In this document: piece after piece, positions 32,002 through 40,539 of the stretch
Layout of the letters: the number at the start of each line of letters is the position of its first letter
Position numbering within the stretch: position 1 is the first letter of the stretch
NCBI RefSeq assembly: GCF_900659615.1
Contig: NZ_CAACUY010000039.1
Coordinates: forward strand, 1-59,963
Reading direction: 5' to 3'
DNA length: 59,963 nucleotides
Source: Actinomadura fibrosa
GTDB taxonomy: Bacteria > Actinomycetota > Actinomycetes > Streptosporangiales > Streptosporangiaceae
Notes under the pieces: model-generated
The model's input: only the letters and a program-made list of their open reading frames with translations
Database searches by the model: none
Told to the model about the DNA's origin: nothing
Translations under genes and position numbers: made by a program

Positions 32002-33468
32002 TTGCCCGATCTCAGTCCCCGCCGCAGGATCCTCGTGCTGGCGATCTGCTGCATGAGCCTGCTCATCGTCAGCCTCGACAACACCATCCTCAACGTCGCG
32101 CTCCCGGCGCTCCAGGACGACTTCCACACCTCGCTGTCCGGGCTCCAGTGGACGATCGACGCGTACCTCATCGTCCTCGCCTCGCTACTGATCCTCTCCG
32201 GCGCCACCGCCGACCGGGTGGGGCGCCGCCGCGTCTTCCAGACCGGGCTCGCGCTGTTCGTCGCGGGCTCGGTGCTGTGCAGCCTCGCGCCGTCCCTCGG
32301 CTGGCTCGTCGCCGCCCGCGTGGTGCAGGCGGTCGGCGGGTCGATGCTCAACCCGGTCGCGATGTCGATCATCACGAACGTGTTCACCGAGCCGCGCGAG
32401 CGCGCCCGCGCCATCGGCGTCTGGGGCGCCGTCGTCGGCCTCAGCATGGCGATGGGCCCGGTGGTCGGCGGGCTGCTCGTCGACTCCGTCGGCTGGCGCG
32501 CGATCTTCTGGCTGAACGTCCCGATCGGGCTGGCCGCGATCGCGCTGGCCGCCGCGTTCGTCCCCGAGTCGCGGGCCGCGCGGCCGCGCCGGGCCGATCC
32601 GCTCGGCCAGGGCCTCATGATCGTGGCGCTCGGCACCCTGACCTACGCGATCATCGAGGGGCCCGGGCTCGGCTGGGCCGCGCCGCGGGTGCTCGGCGCC
32701 GCCGCCGTGGCCGCGATCGCGCTCGCCGGGTTCGTCGTGCACGCCAGGCGGGCCCCGGAGCCGCTGATCGACCTGCGGTTCTTCCGGAGCGTCCCGTTCT
32801 CCGGCGCGGTCCTCGTCGCCGTCTGCGGTTGCGCCGGGTTCGCCGGGTTCCTGTTCGTGAACTCGCTCTACCTGCAGAACGTCCGGGGGATGTCCGCGCT
32901 GCACGCCGGGCTGTGGCTGCTGCCGATGGCCGCGATGTGCGCCGTCTGCGCCCCGCTGTCGGGACGCCTGGTCGGCGCCCGGGGGCCGCGGCTGCCGCTC
33001 CAGGCCGCGGGGGGCGCGATGCTCGCCAGCGGCCTGCTGCTCGCGATCTTCGAGGCGGAGACGAGCACGGTCACGATGGTCGTCTCCTACGTGCTGTTCG
33101 GGATCGGTTTCGGGATGCTGAACGCGCCCATCACCAACACGGCCGTGTCGGGCATGCCGCGCGCCCAGGCGGGCGTCGCCGCCGGCGTCGCCTCCACCAG
33201 CCGCCAGGTCGGCCAGGCGCTCGGCGTCGCCGTGATCGGCGCCGTCCTCGCCGCGGGGACGGGCTCGGGCCCGGACGCCGCGTCGCGCTTCACCGCGGCC
33301 GCCCGCCCGGCATACTGGGTGATCGCCGGATGCGCCGCCATCGTCCTTGTGCTGGCCACGGTCACCACGGGCCGCCGCGCCGCCCGCAGCGCCGCGCGCA
33401 CCGCCGCGCTGTTCGGCACCGGCGAGGACACCGCCGGACGCGAGGTGACGGGAGCGAGCAGCCGATGA
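32002..33468 (+). CDS. MFS multidrug exporter, DHA2 (14-TMS) family
   Basis: A 488-residue exporter. TTG 32002 follows GGAGG by four bases and gives LPDLSPRRRILVLAICCMSL; an earlier TTG at 31957 would place the operator inside the gene. DHA2 motifs: LDNTILNVALPALQDDF (motif D1), the motif A loop GATADRVGRRRVF, and RVVQAVGGSMLNPVAM. GRLVGARGPRLPLQAAGGAM repeats motif A in the second half. It is one of the two genes in a cassette with a MarR regulator that overlaps its stop. Drug or metabolite efflux under MarR control is likely; the substrate is unknown. Confidence 0.9.
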   Translation: MPDLSPRRRILVLAICCMSLLIVSLDNTILNVALPALQDDFHTSLSGLQWTIDAYLIVLASLLILSGATADRVGRRRVFQTGLALFVAGSVLCSLAPSLGWLVAARVVQAVGGSMLNPVAMSIITNVFTEPRERARAIGVWGAVVGLSMAMGPVVGGLLVDSVGWRAIFWLNVPIGLAAIALAAAFVPESRAARPRRADPLGQGLMIVALGTLTYAIIEGPGLGWAAPRVLGAAAVAAIALAGFVVHARRAPEPLIDLRFFRSVPFSGAVLVAVCGCAGFAGFLFVNSLYLQNVRGMSALHAGLWLLPMAAMCAVCAPLSGRLVGARGPRLPLQAAGGAMLASGLLLAIFEAETSTVTMVVSYVLFGIGFGMLNAPITNTAVSGMPRAQAGVAAGVASTSRQVGQALGVAVIGAVLAAGTGSGPDAASRFTAAARPAYWVIAGCAAIVLVLATVTTGRRAARSAARTAALFGTGEDTAGREVTGASSR

Positions 33469-33932
33469 GCGAGCGCGACACCGCCGGAATCGATGTCGCC
33501 GAGACCGAGGGCGCCGGCACCGATGCCGCCGCCCGCGCCTGGCACAACCTGCGCGTCCTGCTCCAGGAGCGCGGCGACCGGCGGCGGGAGGCGACCGAGG
33601 CGCTCGGGCTGAGCTTCGCGCGGATCAAGGCGCTGCGGCGGCTGGCGGGCGCGGGCCCGATGACGCTGCGCGAGCTGGCCGACGTCCTGCTCACCGACCG
33701 CCCGTACACGACGATCCTCGTGGACGACCTGGTCGAGCGGGGCCTCGTCGAGCGGAACCCGAACCCCGTCGACCGCCGCTCCAAGATCGTGGCCGTGACG
33801 GACGCCGGGCGGGCCGCGGCGGCGGAGGCCGAGCGCATCCTCGACACCCCGCCGCCCGCCCTGTACGACCTGCCGCCGGACGACCTGGCCGCGCTCGACC
33901 GGATCGCCGCCCGCCTCGTCGAGGAGGGCTGA
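33465..33932 (+). CDS. MarR family transcriptional regulator of the MFS cassette
   Basis: A 155-residue regulator starting at ATG 33465 inside the exporter stop (ATGA). It has the winged helix PMTLRELADVLLTDRPYTTI followed by LVDDLVERGLVERNPNPVDR and RRSKIVAVTDAGRAAAAEAE. The first about 25 residues are acidic and disordered. It most likely binds the inverted repeat at 31967-31994 and represses the exporter until a ligand is present; this is inference from arrangement. Confidence 0.9.
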   Translation: MSERDTAGIDVAETEGAGTDAAARAWHNLRVLLQERGDRRREATEALGLSFARIKALRRLAGAGPMTLRELADVLLTDRPYTTILVDDLVERGLVERNPNPVDRRSKIVAVTDAGRAAAAEAERILDTPPPALYDLPPDDLAALDRIAARLVEEG

Positions 33933-33944
33933 CCCGCCGAGGCT

Positions 33945-33994
33945 GGGCCTGACGGCGAGGTCGGGCCTGACGGCGAGGTCGGGCCTGACGGCGG
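33945..33994. repeat. 18-bp tandem repeat, about 2.8 copies
   Basis: GGGCCTGACGGCGAGGTC is repeated exactly at 33945-33962 and 33963-33980, and partly at 33981-33994. It lies in the gap between the marR stop and the terminator and codes for nothing. Confidence 0.85.
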
Positions 33995-34002
33995 GACCGC
34001 CC

Positions 34003-34024
34003 GACCCGGCGGCCCCGCCGGGTC
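34003..34024. terminator. 10-bp hairpin between convergent marR and liv genes
   Basis: GACCCGGCGG (34003-34012) pairs perfectly with CCGCCGGGTC (34015-34024) over a 2-nt CC gap. It ends 4 bp before the stop of the reverse-strand binding-protein gene and can serve both directions. Confidence 0.65.
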
Positions 34025-34027
34025 CGG

Positions 34028-35302
34028 TCAGGTGCCGGCCGGCACCTTGTAGGTCTCCGCCGCCTCCGACTCGGCGGCGTCGCGCTCGACCACGAGGCCG
34101 CCGACGGCCTTCGCGTCCGTCCGCAGGATGTAGGACTTGCGGGTGGCGGGCTCGTTCACCTTGGAGAAGTCCATCGGCGTCCCGTAGCCGCCGTCGTAGT
34201 TCGTGGACGAGCGGTGCGCCTTGACGAGGCCCTCGCGGGTCAGGTCCTTCGCGGCGCACGCCTTCTTCAGCGCGTCCGCGAAGATGACCGCGTTGGTGTA
34301 GCCGTTGACGACGGCGTTGTCGCGCGGCTGGCCCGGGTACTTCTTGGCGTAGGAGTCCGCGATCTTGCGGACCGGCGGGAGGTCGGCGCCGATCGGCGCG
34401 CCCGCGGTCGCCATGTAGAACTCCGCGAGCAGCGCCTTGGCGGCGGGCGTCTGGAGCAGCTGCGGGGAGAACCCGGAGTTGCTCGTGACGATCGGCACCA
34501 GGATCCCCTTGGCGCGGGCGACGCCCGCGAGCGAGGCGGACTGCCGCGGCCCGGCGCTCATCAGGATCGCCTTCACGCCCGCGTTCTTCAGCGCCGCGAC
34601 CTGCGCGCTCATGTCGTTGTCGGTCGCCTTGATCTTCTGCTCGACGAGCGTCAGCCCGAGCTGCTCCGTGGCGTACTTGGAGCCGTTCAGCGCGCTCTCG
34701 CCGTAGTCGCCCTCGAAGTAGACGTGCCCGACCTTGTCGCCCTTCTTGATCCCCTTCTGTTTAGTGAGGAAGTCCAGCGCGTTGATCATGTCGACGTCGT
34801 AGGTGGTGCCGGTGACCTGGATGTACTGGTTGCCGAGCAGCGTCGTCGACCAGGCGTTCGGCAGCACGAACATCTTGTCGGACGTGATGCGCTGCTTCAG
34901 GGCGGTCACCATCGGCGACCCGACGAACTGCGCGATGCCGATGACGCTGGACGACAGCTCGCTGTAGCCCGACATCGCGCGCTGCACGTCGTAGCCGTGG
35001 TCGCGGACGACGAGCTCGACCTTGCGGCCGCAGACGCCGCCCGCGGCGTTGAGCTCCTCGAAGTACATCTGCTGCGCCTGCGTGAGGCTCTTGCCGAGCG
35101 GCGCGTACACGCCGGTCAGGTCGGTCTCGACGCCGACGCGGATCGTGTCGGCGGTAACGCCGGGCCCGGTCTTGACGCCCTGGGCGTCCGTCCCGCCCGA
35201 CCCGCCGGTGGCCTTCTCGCTGCATCCCGCGGCGAGGCCCAGTGCCAGGGCCGCCGCGGCCGCCAGTGCGGTCGCCCGCGTGCCGCGTGCCGATCGCTTC
35301 AT
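34028..35302 (-). CDS. Branched-chain amino acid-type ABC transporter substrate-binding lipoprotein
   Basis: A 424-residue LivJ/LivK-type binding protein, ATG 35302. The signal MKRSARGTRATALAAAAALA ends in the lipobox LAAGC, so it is a lipoprotein. The mature part is a type I periplasmic-binding fold: VTADTIRVGVETDLTGVYAP, GKSLTQAQQMYFEELNAAGG, GHVYFEGDYGESALNGSKYA and AALKNAGVKAILMSAGPRQS. It is the last gene of the five-gene operon livF-G-H-M-K read on the reverse strand, overlapping livM by 4 nt. The substrate could be branched-chain amino acids, urea, amides or aromatic acids; the sequence does not decide. Confidence 0.92.
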   Translation of the reverse strand: MKRSARGTRATALAAAAALALGLAAGCSEKATGGSGGTDAQGVKTGPGVTADTIRVGVETDLTGVYAPLGKSLTQAQQMYFEELNAAGGVCGRKVELVVRDHGYDVQRAMSGYSELSSSVIGIAQFVGSPMVTALKQRITSDKMFVLPNAWSTTLLGNQYIQVTGTTYDVDMINALDFLTKQKGIKKGDKVGHVYFEGDYGESALNGSKYATEQLGLTLVEQKIKATDNDMSAQVAALKNAGVKAILMSAGPRQSASLAGVARAKGILVPIVTSNSGFSPQLLQTPAAKALLAEFYMATAGAPIGADLPPVRKIADSYAKKYPGQPRDNAVVNGYTNAVIFADALKKACAAKDLTREGLVKAHRSSTNYDGGYGTPMDFSKVNEPATRKSYILRTDAKAVGGLVVERDAAESEAAETYKVPAGT

Positions 35303-36402
35303 ACCGGTTGCTCCTCTTGTTCGAGTCGGGTGAGGGGACGGGCGGACCGGTGCCGGGACGCGGTGGCGCGCAGCCGCGTCCAGAGGCCGGCCAGGCCGCC
35401 CGGAAGGAACAGGACGACGGCGACGACGGCGGCGCCGTACAGGATCCGGGCCGCCTCGGCGGGGGAGACCCCGCCGGAGCCCGGCGCGGCGACGAGCGGG
35501 AGGTCGTCGCCGAAGCGGGTGAGGAGCTGGGGCAGCACGGACACGAACACCGCGCCCGCCACGGCGCCCGCGGCGGTGCCGAGCCCGCCGATGACGATCA
35601 TCGCGAGGTAGTCGAGGGACAGGAACATCCCGAAGTAGTCCGGGACGGTCCGCCGGAACACGAGCGCCAGCAGCGCCCCGGCCGCCCCCGCGTACATCGA
35701 CGAGAGCGTGAACACGCCCGCCCGGTAGCGGGCCACGGGGACGCCCATCACCGACGCCGCCACCTCGTGGTCGCGGATCGTGTTGAGCGCCCGCCCGGGA
35801 CGGCCGCGCAGCACGCCCCGCGCGATCCACACGGCGGGGACGAGCAGCGCGACGCCGAGGAACCAGAGCCGTTCCAGCGCGCCCAGCGGGACGTTCAGGA
35901 CGACGAGCTCGGGGGAGTCGTCGAAGCGCAGCCCGAACAGCTCCAGCGGCGGGACGTCCCGGCCGTTGAAGCCGCCGGTGACGCTCTCGGCGTTGAACAG
36001 CACGTGCTGCCCGATGAAGATCAGCGCGAGCGAGGCGATGCCGAGGTAGGTGCCGCGCAGCCGCCCGGCGATCGGGCTGAACAGGCCGCCCGCGACCCCG
36101 GCGAGCACGATCGCGCCGAGGAACGCCAGCGGGGTCGGCAGCCCGAGCCCGGACAGGTGCGGCCCGGAGTCGGACGCCAGGTACACGTACCCGTACGCGC
36201 CGACGGCGAGGAAGAACGCGTGGCCCATCGAGAGCTGCCCGGTCGCGCCGGTCAGCAGGTTGAGGCCGATCGCGCCGATCGCCGCCGACATCGCGAACAG
36301 GCCCGTCTGGAGCCAGAACGTGCCGAGGTAGAACGGGAGCACCAGCAGCAGCGCGGTGGCCGCCGCTGCGGCCGCGGGCAGGAGCCATCGGCGGTCAGAC
36401 AC
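35299..36402 (-). CDS. livM: LivM-type ABC transporter permease
   Basis: A 367-residue permease starting at GTG 36402. Typical LivM blocks: LNLLTGATGQLSMGHAFFLA, AVGAYGYVYLASDSGPHLSG and LALIFIGQHVLFNAESVTGG (with the LixQ-like coupling region). LDYLAMIVIGGLGTAAGAVA is the conserved glycine-rich end. Eight to nine membrane segments are visible. It overlaps livH upstream by 8 bp and the binding-protein gene downstream by 4 bp. Confidence 0.93.
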   Translation of the reverse strand: MSDRRWLLPAAAAAATALLLVLPFYLGTFWLQTGLFAMSAAIGAIGLNLLTGATGQLSMGHAFFLAVGAYGYVYLASDSGPHLSGLGLPTPLAFLGAIVLAGVAGGLFSPIAGRLRGTYLGIASLALIFIGQHVLFNAESVTGGFNGRDVPPLELFGLRFDDSPELVVLNVPLGALERLWFLGVALLVPAVWIARGVLRGRPGRALNTIRDHEVAASVMGVPVARYRAGVFTLSSMYAGAAGALLALVFRRTVPDYFGMFLSLDYLAMIVIGGLGTAAGAVAGAVFVSVLPQLLTRFGDDLPLVAAPGSGGVSPAEAARILYGAAVVAVVLFLPGGLAGLWTRLRATASRHRSARPLTRLEQEEQPV

Positions 36403-37285
36403 GGGAGAGCTCCCTCGTCCCGAACAGCCCCGCTGGCCGGACGAGCAGCACCAGCAGCATCACGAGGAACGGCGCGACGTCGCCGGCACCGCGTCCCATG
36501 AAGTCGAGCTGCCCCTGGTAGCCGGTGACGAGCGACTCGGTGAGCCCGACGATCAGGCCGCCCGCGAGCGCGCCCGTCGTGGAGTCGAGGCCGCCGAGGA
36601 TCGCGGCGGGGAACGCCTTCATCGCGGCGAACGAGGTGCTGCGGTCCAGGCCGGGCGTCGGGAAGACGGTGAGGAACAGCGCCGCCACCGCCGCCAGCGC
36701 GCCCGCGACCGCCCACGCGCCGAGCGACACCCGGGTCAGCCGGATCCCCATGAGCGCCGCCGCCTCGCCGTCCTCGGCCGCGGCCCGCATCGCCACGCCC
36801 CAGGGGGTGTACCGGAACGCCAGCAGGAACGCCGTGATGAGCAGCGACGCGACGGCCAGCGCGGCGATCCGCGTCTCGGCGATCCCGACGCCCCCGATGG
36901 TGACGATCCGGCTCTGCCAGGGGTCGCCGAGCGAGAGCACCTCGGTGCCGATCCGCCGGGTCAGCTCGGTGGTCATCATGATGTCGACGCCGATCGTGAC
37001 GATCGCGAGGACGGCGTGGTTCTCCACCCGCGCGCGCCGCAGCACCAGCACCTCGATCAGCGCCCCGGCGAGCGCCGCCGTGCCGATCCCGGCGCCGAGC
37101 GCGGGCAGGAAGCCGATGTCGTCGTGCAGCACCGCCGTGACGTAGCCGCCGACCAGCAGCAGCGAGGCGTGCGCGAAGTTGACCACCTCGGTGGCCTTGA
37201 AGATGATCACGAAGCCGAGGGCGATCAGCGCGTACACCGCTCCCACCGACACCCCGTTGACCACCAGCTCGACGAAGGTGCTCAA
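36395..37285 (-). CDS. livH: LivH-type ABC transporter permease
   Basis: A 296-residue permease starting at TTG 37285, which overlaps the livG stop (TTGA) and follows GAGGAGA by four bases. Landmarks are ELVVNGVSVGAVYALIALGF, FKATEVVNFAHASLLLVGGY and RAAAEDGEAAALMGIRLTRV. The conserved KAFPAAILGGLDSTTGALAG motif precedes the last helices. Together with LivM it forms the membrane channel of the importer. Confidence 0.93.
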   Translation of the reverse strand: MSTFVELVVNGVSVGAVYALIALGFVIIFKATEVVNFAHASLLLVGGYVTAVLHDDIGFLPALGAGIGTAALAGALIEVLVLRRARVENHAVLAIVTIGVDIMMTTELTRRIGTEVLSLGDPWQSRIVTIGGVGIAETRIAALAVASLLITAFLLAFRYTPWGVAMRAAAEDGEAAALMGIRLTRVSLGAWAVAGALAAVAALFLTVFPTPGLDRSTSFAAMKAFPAAILGGLDSTTGALAGGLIVGLTESLVTGYQGQLDFMGRGAGDVAPFLVMLLVLLVRPAGLFGTRELSRV

Positions 37286-38163
37286 GCCGTCTCCTCTGCC
37301 GTGTCCTTGATGTCGCGCGTGCCGCGCGTGTCGTCCGGGCCGGTGGTCCCGCCCGTGCCGTCGGTGCCGTCGGTGCCAACGGGGGCGTGGGCGGCGCCGA
37401 GGTAGGCGCGCAGCACCGCGGGGTCGCGCTGGACCTCGCTCGGCGTCCCGCCCGCGATGCGCCGCCCGAAGTCCAGGACGGTCACCTCGTCGGCCAGCCG
37501 CATGACCATGCCCATGTCGTGCTCGACCAGCAGGACCGACAGGTTCAGGTCCTCCCGGGCGCGGGCGATGACCTCGGCCATCCGCCGGCGCTCGGCGCCG
37601 TTCATGCCCGCCACCGGCTCGTCCAGGAGCAGCAGGCGCGGCTCCATCGCGAGGGCGCGGGCCAGCTCGATCCGCTTCTGGACGCCGTAGGGCAGCGATC
37701 CCGCCGGCGCATTCAGGTGCTCGTCGACGCCCACGTACCGGGCGATGTCGCGGACGCGGGCGCGGTGGGCGCGGTCCTCGCGCCGGGCCAGGGGCAGCCG
37801 CAGCCCCGCCGACGCGAACCCGGCGCGGGTCAGCCGGTGCCGCCCGAGCATCAGGTTGTCCTCGACCGACAGGTGCCGGGAGAGGGCGAGGTTCTGGAAC
37901 GTCCGCGCGACGCCGAGGCCCGCGATGCGGTGCGGCGGGAGCCCGGTCAGCTCCGTCCCGCCGAACCGGACGCCGCCCTCCGTGGCCCGGTAGACGCCGG
38001 ACAGGACGTTGAAGCACGTCGACTTGCCCGCGCCGTTCGGGCCGATCAGCGCGTGCACGCTGCCCGGCGCGACCGTGAAGCCGACGCCGTCCAGCGCGGT
38101 CAGGCCCGCGAACCGCACCGTCAGGCCGGTCACCGCCAGGCCGGTCACTGCCGGCTCGCTCAT
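37282..38163 (-). CDS. livG: LivG-type ABC transporter ATPase
   Basis: A 293-residue ATPase, ATG 38163 overlapping the livF stop by 4 nt. It has Walker A IGPNGAGKSTCFNVLSG, GVARTFQNLALSRHLSVEDN (Q-loop), the LivG-type signature LPYGVQKRIELARAL, Walker B LLLLDEPVAGMN and switch His in LLVEHDMGMVM. The C-terminal about 35 residues are a Gly/Thr/Asp repeat tail (PVGTDGTDGTGGTTGPDDT), encoded by short direct repeats and absent from typical LivG, so it is a local expansion. Confidence 0.94.
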   Translation of the reverse strand: MSEPAVTGLAVTGLTVRFAGLTALDGVGFTVAPGSVHALIGPNGAGKSTCFNVLSGVYRATEGGVRFGGTELTGLPPHRIAGLGVARTFQNLALSRHLSVEDNLMLGRHRLTRAGFASAGLRLPLARREDRAHRARVRDIARYVGVDEHLNAPAGSLPYGVQKRIELARALAMEPRLLLLDEPVAGMNGAERRRMAEVIARAREDLNLSVLLVEHDMGMVMRLADEVTVLDFGRRIAGGTPSEVQRDPAVLRAYLGAAHAPVGTDGTDGTGGTTGPDDTRGTRDIKDTAEETA

Positions 38164-39044
38164 CCCGTCCACCTCGCGAGGACGGGCCGCCCGGCGGACG
38201 CCTCGGGCGTTCCGGACGTCCCGGCGTGGTCCCCCGAGGGGGCCGCGGCGTCCGATACGGCGACGCCCTCGGGGGTGTCCTCGCTGACGCCGAGGTACCG
38301 GCGCCTCACCTCGTCGCTCCCGGCGAGCTCCGCCGAGGGCCCGTGCAGCGCGACCTCGCCGACCTCCAGCACGTGCGCCGCGGACGACAGCTCCAGCGCG
38401 AGCGCCGCGTTCTGCTCGATCACCAGCAGCGAGGTGCCCTGGAGGTTGATCTCCCGGATGGTCTCGGCGATCCGCTCCGCCATCAGCGGCGCGAGCCCGA
38501 GCGTCGGCTCGTCCAGCAGCAGGACGGCGGGCCGCGCCATCAGCGCCCGCCCGATCGCGAGCATCTGCTGCTCCCCGCCGGACAGCAGCCCGGCGCGCTG
38601 CCGCGCCCGCTTGGCCAGCACCGGGAACAGCTCCAGCACCCGCTCGCGCGCCGCCGCCGTGCTCTCCGCCGCGCCCGCACGATCGACGGAGCGCCGGCCG
38701 CGGGCGCCGAGCGCGCCCGCGCGCAGGTTCTCCTCGACGGTGAGCCGGCCGAACACCCGCCGCCCCTCCGGCACCTGCACGACCCCGGCCGCCACGACGG
38801 CGGACGGGGACAGGCCGGTGAGCGGCCGGTCGCCGAGGCGCACCGTGCCCGCGTCCACCGCGCCGCGGTGGAACGGGAGCGTGCCCGAGATCGCCCGGAG
38901 CAGCGTGGTCTTGCCCGCCCCGTTCGCGCCGAGGACGGCCGTGACCGTCCCCTCCGGGACGTCCAGCGACACCCCGCGCAGCGCCCGGACGGCCCGGCCG
39001 TAGCTCACCGAAAGATCGCGGACCGCGAGGGTCCCCCTCGCCAT
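38160..39044 (-). CDS. livF: LivF-type ABC transporter ATPase
   Basis: A 294-residue ATPase that heads the reverse-strand liv operon, ATG 39044. It has Walker A LGANGAGKTTLLRAISG, VVQVPEGRRVFGRLTVEENL, signature LLSGGEQQMLAIGRAL, Walker B LLLDEPTLGLAP and switch His replaced by Gln in LLVIEQNAALALEL, as is normal for LivF. The last about 45 residues form a low-complexity tail. It is divergent from a PucR-family regulator 201 bp away, which probably controls the operon; a small inverted repeat TGTGG-N6-CCACA is at 39065-39080. Confidence 0.94.
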   Translation of the reverse strand: MARGTLAVRDLSVSYGRAVRALRGVSLDVPEGTVTAVLGANGAGKTTLLRAISGTLPFHRGAVDAGTVRLGDRPLTGLSPSAVVAAGVVQVPEGRRVFGRLTVEENLRAGALGARGRRSVDRAGAAESTAAARERVLELFPVLAKRARQRAGLLSGGEQQMLAIGRALMARPAVLLLDEPTLGLAPLMAERIAETIREINLQGTSLLVIEQNAALALELSSAAHVLEVGEVALHGPSAELAGSDEVRRRYLGVSEDTPEGVAVSDAAAPSGDHAGTSGTPEASAGRPVLARWTG

Positions 39045-39245
39045 GGGCGCCTCCCTGGATTTCGTGTGGCTGGCACCACAGCACGCGGCGCGGAGGAGCG
39101 TCTACGGGCGGCGGGCAAGACGGGGCGGGCGTCCAATCGAACGGGGTTCGGGTTGTGTGCCGAGCACAGGACGCCCGGGAGGGCATTGCGGGCTCCGGCG
39201 CAGATCACGGACACTGAGTGACCAGAGTCACCACGGAGGTCGTCC

Positions 39246-40505
39246 ATGGCGCCAGCCGGCACCGATGCCGCCCGGGACCTCGGTCCCGTCCCCGCCGGAC
39301 TGCTCGGCCCCGCTCCCGCCGCCGCGGAGCAGCGGGAGGCGGCCCGGCTCGCGTGCTCCGCGTCCGGGCGGCTGCGGGCCCGCGTCCCCGAGCTGTCCGA
39401 CCGGCTGGTCGCGGACGTCCTCGCCGAGGACCCGCTGTACCTGGAGTTCGTGTCGCGCGAGGACTTCTGGGAGTCGGTCCGCGACAGCCTGGAGGCGGGC
39501 ATCGAGCAGATGGCCCGGCGCGCCCGCGGCCAGCGCCCGGACCTGTCCGTCGCCGAGCGGATCGGGCGCCGGCGCGCCGAGCAGGGCCTGCCGCTTGAGT
39601 CGCTGCTGCGCTGCTACCGCATCGGCGGGCGCATCGTGTGGGAGGCGCTGATCGAGGTGGTCGCCGAAGACGACCCCGACGCGCTCTCCGTCCTGCTCCG
39701 CTACGCCAGCACCGTCTGGCACACGATCGAGCTCCAGTCCACCGTCGTCTCCGAGGTGTACCGGCGCACGGAGTCGGAGCTGCTGCGGCGCAGCGGGGAG
39801 CGCGTGCAGGCCCTGCTGGACGCGCTGCTCGAAGGGCGCGGCGCCGACGGCGGCCTCGCGCAGGCCGCCGCCGCGGCCCTCGACCTGCCCGAGCACGGCC
39901 GCTACGCGATCGCCGTCCTGCGGTCGCCGCGCCGCGACCCCGGCCTCGAACGCCCCGAGCGGATCGGCGCGCTGCGCCTGGTCTGGCGGATCCGGACCGA
40001 CGCCGAGATCTGCGTCGTGTCCCTCGGCGAGCTGGGCCTGGACGAGGTGATCGAGGCGCTCGGGCCGCTCGTCCCCGGCGATGCGGGGATCAGCACCGTC
40101 GCCGACGGGCTCGCGGGGCTCGGCCGCGCCCGCTGGCTGGCGGAGATCGCGCTCGCCACCTGCCCCGCGGGCGACCGCCGGATCGTCCGGCTGGACGACC
40201 GGCTGCCCACCGCGCTCGTGGCCGCGCAGCCCGAGCTCGCGGGACTGCTCGGGACGCAGGTCCTCGGCCCGCTCGCCGAGCTGGACGCCGCCGACCGGGA
40301 CGTCCTGCTGGAGACGCTGGAGACCTGGCTGGAGTGCGAGGGCTCGGCGATGCGCACGGCGGGGCGCCTGTACTGCCACCGCAACACGGTCTTCAACCGC
40401 CTCCGGCGGCTTGAGCAGCTCACCAACCGCTCCCTGCAACGCCCGCGGGACGTCGTGGAACTGACCCTGGCCCTCGACGCGACCCGGCTGGCCGCTCCCG
40501 CCTGA
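39246..40505 (+). CDS. PucR family helix-turn-helix regulator, likely controller of the liv operon
   Basis: A 419-residue regulator starting at ATG 39246. The N-terminal half is the all-helical RsbT co-antagonist-like/RsbRD domain (LVADVLAEDPLYLEFVSRED, then RCYRIGGRIVWEALIEVVAE). The middle is the CdaR GGDEF-like part, and the C-terminus is the PucR helix-turn-helix with the hallmark AMRTAGRLYCHRNTVFNRLR followed by LEQLTNRSLQRPRDVVELTL. Divergence from the five-gene importer makes it the best candidate regulator of that operon; effector and operator are unknown. Confidence 0.9.
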   Translation: MAPAGTDAARDLGPVPAGLLGPAPAAAEQREAARLACSASGRLRARVPELSDRLVADVLAEDPLYLEFVSREDFWESVRDSLEAGIEQMARRARGQRPDLSVAERIGRRRAEQGLPLESLLRCYRIGGRIVWEALIEVVAEDDPDALSVLLRYASTVWHTIELQSTVVSEVYRRTESELLRRSGERVQALLDALLEGRGADGGLAQAAAAALDLPEHGRYAIAVLRSPRRDPGLERPERIGALRLVWRIRTDAEICVVSLGELGLDEVIEALGPLVPGDAGISTVADGLAGLGRARWLAEIALATCPAGDRRIVRLDDRLPTALVAAQPELAGLLGTQVLGPLAELDAADRDVLLETLETWLECEGSAMRTAGRLYCHRNTVFNRLRRLEQLTNRSLQRPRDVVELTLALDATRLAAPA

Positions 40506-40539
40506 CCGAGCGGTCGCCTGCGCGGTGCACGCGCGGGCG

